Source of the DNA: DATMNI01 sp035570275
GTDB taxonomy: Bacteria; Acidobacteriota; Terriglobia; Bryobacterales; Bryobacteraceae
Reading direction: 5' to 3'
Length of the DNA: 34,680 nt
Assembly (NCBI GenBank): GCA_035570275.1
Contig: DATMNI010000464.1
Coordinates: 1 to 34,680, forward strand
Shown: positions 31,000 through 34,680 of the stretch, one piece after another
Position numbering within the stretch: the first letter of the stretch is position 1
How the letters are laid out: each line of letters opens with the position of its first letter
Position numbers and translations under genes: made by a program
The notes under the pieces: model-generated
Told to the model about the DNA's origin: nothing
Seen by the model: the letters and a program-made list of their open reading frames with translations, nothing else
Database searches by the model: none

Positions 31000-32700
31000 A
31001 TGAAACTCTCATTCTTATTCGTGACTCTTGCAGTGTTACCCCTGCGCCCCCAACCTTTCCAGGTGGTGGAAGCCACCATCCCGCAAATGCGTGCCGCCAT
31101 GGAGCAGGGGCGCATCTCTTCGCGCGAATTAGTGAGCTTGTATCTGGCCCGCATCGGTCTCTACGACGCGAAGCTCCACGCCGTGATCACCACCAACGCC
31201 GCCGCGCTGCAGGAAGCCGCCGAACGGGATCGCGAGCGCGCGCAGGGCAGGGTGCGCGGCCCGCTGCACGGCATTCCGATCGCGCTGAAGGACAACATCC
31301 TCACGCACGATATCGTGACCACCGGCGGCGCCTTGGCCTTCGACGGATTCCTGCCGCCGTACGATGCCACCCTGGTGAAGAACCTGCGCGACGCCGGCGC
31401 GGTAATCGTCGCCAAGACCGGTCTTTCGGAACTGGCCAACTGGGTGGCAGGGGCGCCCACGCCCATGCCCGGCAATTACAATGCGATGCGCGGTTTCGGT
31501 TACAACCCCTATGACCCGCGGCGCGATCCGCGCGACGCCACCGATGATGGCCGGCCGGCGCTGGCCACCGGCGGGTCCAGTTCCGGCATCGGCACCGCCG
31601 CCAATTTCTGGGCCGGCAATGTGGGGAGCGAGACTTCGGGCTCCATTCTCAGCCCGGCCAACCAGAACATGCTCGCGGCCATCAAGCCGACGGTGGGCCG
31701 CATCAGCCGCTACGGCGTGATCCCCATTACGGCCGATCAGGACACGGCCGGCCCCATGGCGAAGACAGTCACCGACGTGGCCATTATGTTCGGCGCTTTG
31801 GAGAGCCCGGCGCCCGACCCGAATGACCCGGCCACCAGCGCCTGCACGCCCGCGCCGGGGCGCGATTACACGAAATTTCTGAAAGCCGATGGACTCAAGG
31901 GCGCGCGCATCGGCATCCCGCGGGCCTTCTACTACGACAAGATCGCGCCGCCCTCCAACACCGCGCGGCGCGGAGGCCGCGGAGGTTTCGACGGACTCGG
32001 CCCCGAGCAGGCCAGGGTGATGACCGAGGCCATCGATGTGCTTAGACAGCAGGGCGCCGTAATTGTTGACCCGGCGGACATCCCAAGCATCGTCACCAAG
32101 GACCCCGAGCGAAACTTCCTGCTGTGGGGCCAGTGTTCGGGTCTTACCAACGTGAAGGGCAAGGACGCCGATTGCTCGGTGGTTTTGAAATACGGCATGA
32201 AGCGGGACTTCAACAAATGGCTGGCCACGTTGGGGCCCTCCGCGCCCGTGAAGACACTCACCGAACTGCGCCTATGGAACATCACGCACCTCAGCGCCGG
32301 CGCCATTCGCTACGGCCAATCGCAACTCGACATCTCCGACGAGATGGACGTGGAGGCCGACCGCGCGCGCTATGAGTCCGACCGCGCCAGGGACATGGCG
32401 CTCGCCGGCACGCACGGCATCGATGAAGCGATGAAGGCCAACAACCTGGATGCGCTGTTGTTCCCCGGCGCCAACGGCGCGGCCATCGCGGCCAAGCCCG
32501 GATATCCCACGGTGATCGTGCCTTTTGGGATGGTGCCGAACGCGCCCATGCCGCCGTTCCCGCCAGGCTTCGACGCCAAGCCCTCGCCGTTCGGGGTAAG
32601 CTTCACCGGCATGGCCTGCAGCGAGCCGCGTCTGCTGGGACTGGCGTACGCGTTTGAGCAGGCAACCAGGCGCCGCGTGCCGCCGGCATCGGCCCCGTAG
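31000..32700 (+). CDS. Secreted amidase (amidase signature family)
   Basis: A 566-residue amide hydrolase with signal peptide MKLSFLFVTLAVLPLRPQPF. The Ser-cisSer-Lys triad is present: Lys97 in GPLHGIPIALKDNI, the cis-Ser within GGSSSGIGTA (residues 191-200), and the nucleophile Ser215 in GSETSGSILSPA. The SG before the nucleophile replaces the more usual DG or GG. AAIKPTVGRISRYGVIPITA and QDTAGPMAKTVTDVA are family-typical. An insertion with RRGGRGG (about residues 325-332) is Arg/Gly-rich. Such exported amidases in Acidobacteria resemble peptide or aryl-acylamidases. The substrate is unknown. It may share a transcript with the upstream hydrolase. Confidence 0.92.
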   Translation: MKLSFLFVTLAVLPLRPQPFQVVEATIPQMRAAMEQGRISSRELVSLYLARIGLYDAKLHAVITTNAAALQEAAERDRERAQGRVRGPLHGIPIALKDNILTHDIVTTGGALAFDGFLPPYDATLVKNLRDAGAVIVAKTGLSELANWVAGAPTPMPGNYNAMRGFGYNPYDPRRDPRDATDDGRPALATGGSSSGIGTAANFWAGNVGSETSGSILSPANQNMLAAIKPTVGRISRYGVIPITADQDTAGPMAKTVTDVAIMFGALESPAPDPNDPATSACTPAPGRDYTKFLKADGLKGARIGIPRAFYYDKIAPPSNTARRGGRGGFDGLGPEQARVMTEAIDVLRQQGAVIVDPADIPSIVTKDPERNFLLWGQCSGLTNVKGKDADCSVVLKYGMKRDFNKWLATLGPSAPVKTLTELRLWNITHLSAGAIRYGQSQLDISDEMDVEADRARYESDRARDMALAGTHGIDEAMKANNLDALLFPGANGAAIAAKPGYPTVIVPFGMVPNAPMPPFPPGFDAKPSPFGVSFTGMACSEPRLLGLAYAFEQATRRRVPPASAP

Positions 32701-32727
32701 GTTGCGGGGAATGATTTTATCCTATGC

Positions 32728-32761
32728 TTGAGAAATCTAAAGTTATAGTTTAGAATACTCA
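32728..32761. repeat. 34-bp direct repeat flanking the ATPase gene, 5' copy
   Basis: Begins TTGAGAAATCTAAAGT and ends ACTCA. It matches 33955-33988 at 29 of 34 positions and is itself a partial dyad (TGAG...CTAAA / TTTAG...CTCA). Read in the gene's direction it encodes LEKSKVIV then TAG, parallel to the tail of the ATPase. It ends one base before the GTG start. Confidence 0.85.
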
Positions 32762-32762
32762 T

Positions 32763-33980
32763 GTGAAGTTTATCTCTCGCGCGATCCAGGAGACGGCGTT
32801 TCGCGCGGCCCGCGCATTCCCGGCGGTTGTGCTTACAGGCCCTCGCCGCGCCGGGAAGACCACTTTCTTGCGTCGCGCATTTCCCCGAGCCCGCTACGTG
32901 TTGCTCGAGGATCCGGACATACAGGCGCGCGCACGGTCCGATCCGCGGGCGCTCATCGATGAACTGCAGCCTCCCGTCCTGTTCGACGAGATTCAGAACG
33001 TTCCGGAATTGTTCGACTACATCCGCACCCGCATCGATCAGAGTCCCCGGCGAATGGGACGGTGGCTGTTCACCGGCTCGCAGGAGGCGCCCTTGATGCA
33101 GGGCGTTACCGAGTCCATGGCCGGGCGCGCCGCCGTGCTGCAATTGCTGCCATTCAGTCTGGCCGAGACGAAGCGCGTCAGTCTTCTCGCCGGCGGCTAT
33201 CCGGAAGTGTTGGCCCGCCCCAAGGGCCGGGAGTTGTGGTTCTCTTCCTACATCCAAACCTACCTGGAGCGCGACGTCCGCGCGGTGACGAACGTTCGCG
33301 ATCTGGCCACCTTCCGCCGATTTTTTGCCCTGTTGGCCAGCCGGCACGGGCAGGTCCTGAACAAGACGGACCTGGCGGCGCCGCTGGGCGTTTCCGTTCC
33401 CACGGTGGGCGAGTGGTTGCACGTCCTGGAGATCACCGGCCAGGTCATCCTGGTGCCGCCCTACTTCGAGAACTTCGGCAAGCGCTTGATCAAGTCGCCG
33501 AAGATGTACCTGGGAGATTCCGGCTTGGCTTGCCATTTTCTCGGCATCAGGTCCCAGGCGGAGTTGGACCGCTCGCCGTTTCTCGGCCCCCTATTTGAGG
33601 GATTCGTGGCTGCGGAGATACTCAAGGCGCAGGTCAACCAGGGCCGCCGGAAAGAACTCTACCATTTCCGCGACCAGCAGGGGTTGGAAGTGGACTTCCT
33701 GTTTCCCGATAGCCAGGGCGGAGTCTGGATGGTGGAGTGCAAAGCGTCCCGGACCGTGAAACCCTCAATGGCTGGGCCGATGGGAGCACTTCGCCACGCC
33801 ATGGGGAGCCGCGCGCCGCGCCGCATTTCGGTGGTTCATCGGGCCTCCCCGAGCGCGCCCGCCACCCGCGCGCTGGCGCCCGGAGTCGAGGCCCTGGACG
33901 TGCACGATTTCGTGCTCGCCTTGGCAAGCCCCAAAATGCGCCCGCTGGATGGGTTTGAGAAATCTAAAGTGGCAGTTTAG
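32763..33980 (+). CDS. AAA_14/DUF4143 ATPase bounded by direct repeats
   Basis: A 405-residue ATPase with GTG start at 32763. An overlapping ATG at 32761 is followed at once by TGA, and no ribosome binding site is visible. The AAA_14 domain has Walker A GPRRAGKTT (26-34), Walker B PPVLFDEIQN (Asp75, Glu76) and sensor segment RWLFTGSQEAP. The DUF4143 part has SSYIQTYLERDVRAVTNVRD and a winged-helix (LAAPLGVSVPTVGEWLHVLE). It ends in a PD-(D/E)xK-like core, GLEVDFLFPDSQGGVWMVEC-K. The family is common, often multi-copy, and of unknown function. The last nine codons plus stop (EKSKVAV then TAG) lie inside the 3' direct repeat, so the gene is exactly delimited by the two repeats. Confidence 0.92.
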   Translation: MKFISRAIQETAFRAARAFPAVVLTGPRRAGKTTFLRRAFPRARYVLLEDPDIQARARSDPRALIDELQPPVLFDEIQNVPELFDYIRTRIDQSPRRMGRWLFTGSQEAPLMQGVTESMAGRAAVLQLLPFSLAETKRVSLLAGGYPEVLARPKGRELWFSSYIQTYLERDVRAVTNVRDLATFRRFFALLASRHGQVLNKTDLAAPLGVSVPTVGEWLHVLEITGQVILVPPYFENFGKRLIKSPKMYLGDSGLACHFLGIRSQAELDRSPFLGPLFEGFVAAEILKAQVNQGRRKELYHFRDQQGLEVDFLFPDSQGGVWMVECKASRTVKPSMAGPMGALRHAMGSRAPRRISVVHRASPSAPATRALAPGVEALDVHDFVLALASPKMRPLDGFEKSKVAV

Positions 33981-33988
33981 GAAACTCA
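33955..33988. repeat. 34-bp direct repeat flanking the ATPase gene, 3' copy
   Basis: Matches 32728-32761 (29 of 34). It contains the ATPase's C-terminal codons and its TAG stop (33978-33980). Confidence 0.85.
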
Positions 33989-34250
33989 ACCTGGGCCCGG
34001 AGGCCGGCTGTCGGCTTCCCTGCTTATCCGCTCCCTCCCCGCTCGAACGCTCCAAAGCAGCACGCCGCCCGAAGACGCGCCGAAATCGCATGCTATCTTT
34101 GCGTCCTCCACGTCAGACTTTCCGCGTCTCCCTCGTCAAATCGGAGCCGACCGCCTACTCCGCGTGTAGCGGAATGTGAGCTTAGGCTGGCCGGACCGTT
34201 CAAAACCGACGCGCGCAGCATGGTGCCACGCATCAGCCTGAGTAACCTAT
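33989..34250. other. Intergenic region without a recognised gene
   Basis: Between the ATPase repeat and the hairpin cluster there is no convincing coding frame, repeat or RNA. Codon use in the open frames is atypical and no start has a ribosome binding site. It may be eroded mobile-element DNA. Confidence 0.4.
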
Positions 34251-34403
34251 CCCCCGGCAAAGCCGGGGGCCTTTGAAAACCATTAGCCGCTCAAAGCGGC
34301 TGTTCGGGGTCGCTGCCGCGGCCCCGTTGTTGTGAGCCGCTCAAAGCGGCTATGGCGGGACGCTAACGCGGCCCGCTAGACATTGGCCACCTCAAACGTG
34401 GCC
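34251..34403. repeat. Cluster of hairpins at the end of an IS200-type element
   Basis: Four perfect-arm hairpins: CCCCCGGCAAAGCCGGGGG (34251-34269), AGCCGCTCAAAGCGGCT (34285-34301 and again 34335-34351), and GGCCACCTCAAACGTGGCC (34385-34403). The last ends three bases before the tnpA stop. GC-rich GGGGTCGC/GCGGCCCC-like segments sit between. IS200/IS605 elements use subterminal hairpins as transposase-recognition sites, and REP-like arrays can derive from them. Confidence 0.7.
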
Positions 34404-34405
34404 CC

Positions 34406-34680
34406 TCAGAGCTGCAGGTTCAGTTGGTCCAGTCTTTTGTCCTCCTGTTCCTGCTGCTGAATGTACGCTCGGATGACCCCCCTCGTCCCGTCCTACTGTG
34501 GAGACGAAGTATCCACGCGCCCAGAAATGCTGTCCCACAAAATTTCGTTTGCGCTCACCGTATACCCGCGCCAGGTGTATGGCGCTTTTACCTTTGATGT
34601 ACCCCACCACCTGGCTGACTGCATGTTTCGGCGGGATCGCGATCAGCATGTGCACGTGATCGCTCATGAGATGCCCCTCT
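34406..34680 (-). pseudogene. tnpA: IS200-type Y1 transposase TnpA, frameshifted, 5' end beyond the window
   Basis: The visible part reads MSDHVHMLIAIPPKHAVSQV then VGYIKGKSAIHLARVY and HFWARGYFVSTVGRDE. DHVHM carries the HUH metal-binding motif of single-strand IS200/IS605 transposases. At a run of six C (34477-34482 on the plus strand) the frame changes. As read, the product ends in unrelated residues past 34406. With one base fewer it continues GVIRAYIQQQEQEDKRLDQL and stops at 34406-34408, restoring the catalytic Tyr and its Gln four residues later (YIQQQ). The window cuts off the N-terminal residues. Either a decayed copy, a homopolymer sequencing error, or slippage-controlled expression. 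Confidence 0.8.

Noticed and set aside
33949..34179. 76-codon frame overlapping the ATPase end
   Set aside because: It starts inside the ATPase gene, has no ribosome binding site and shows no recognisable sequence.

Overview
The window is GC-rich chromosomal DNA that looks like an Acidobacteriota genome of the Bryobacterales/Solibacter type. This is an inference from several traits: a Ser/Thr kinase fused to a PD40 beta-propeller, a relic of an acidobacterial MacB-like (ADOP) permease, several Tat-type secreted enzymes, a KEFWDSKDPATWS-type secreted protein, and many short palindromic repeats between genes. No rRNA, tRNA or CRISPR array was seen. The one RNA gene found is the SRP RNA.

Layout. 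1-4.6 kb: a heavy-metal RND efflux operon (end of a TolC-like gene, CusB/CzcB-like lipoprotein adaptor, CzcA/CusA-like pump), with a 147-bp foldback element between adaptor and pump. 4.6-10.3 kb: small secreted or hypothetical proteins, an orphan ExbD-like domain, an HTH-nucleotidyltransferase and a Tat-exported TIM-barrel isomerase. 10.3-15.2 kb: Ser/Thr kinase with propeller, a short DUF6883-like gene cut off at a repeat, a GNAT acetyltransferase and a Tat-exported alpha/beta hydrolase. 15.2-19.1 kb: ABC exporter (permease plus ATPase), a 7-bp tandem array, a MerR regulator with its own MerR-type promoter, and a methyltransferase that carries a signal peptide. 19.1-23.0 kb: a MITE-like repeat, an M49-like metallopeptidase, a decayed ADOP permease and a TPR/TonB protein.

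23.0-25.9 kb is a housekeeping block in a widely conserved order: SRP RNA, dnaX, ybaB, recR. 26.2-29.5 kb (minus strand) holds mtaB, pyrF and selD. selD is a selenoprotein gene: an in-frame UGA at 29419-29421 sits exactly at the catalytic position, so the real gene starts about 80 bases upstream of the first uninterrupted start. 29.5-32.7 kb: a secreted Ntn/C45-like hydrolase, divergent from selD, and a secreted amidase. 32.7-34.0 kb: an AAA_14/DUF4143 ATPase lying exactly between two 34-bp direct repeats, where the 3' repeat encodes the protein's last residues and stop. The window ends in a field of hairpins and an IS200-type TnpA whose frame is broken just before the catalytic Tyr.

The main themes are ordinary core genes plus a dense population of small non-autonomous repeats. 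At least four repeat types are present, several of them touching stop codons. The two most striking signals are the hidden selenocysteine in SelD and the repeat-bounded ATPase cassette.
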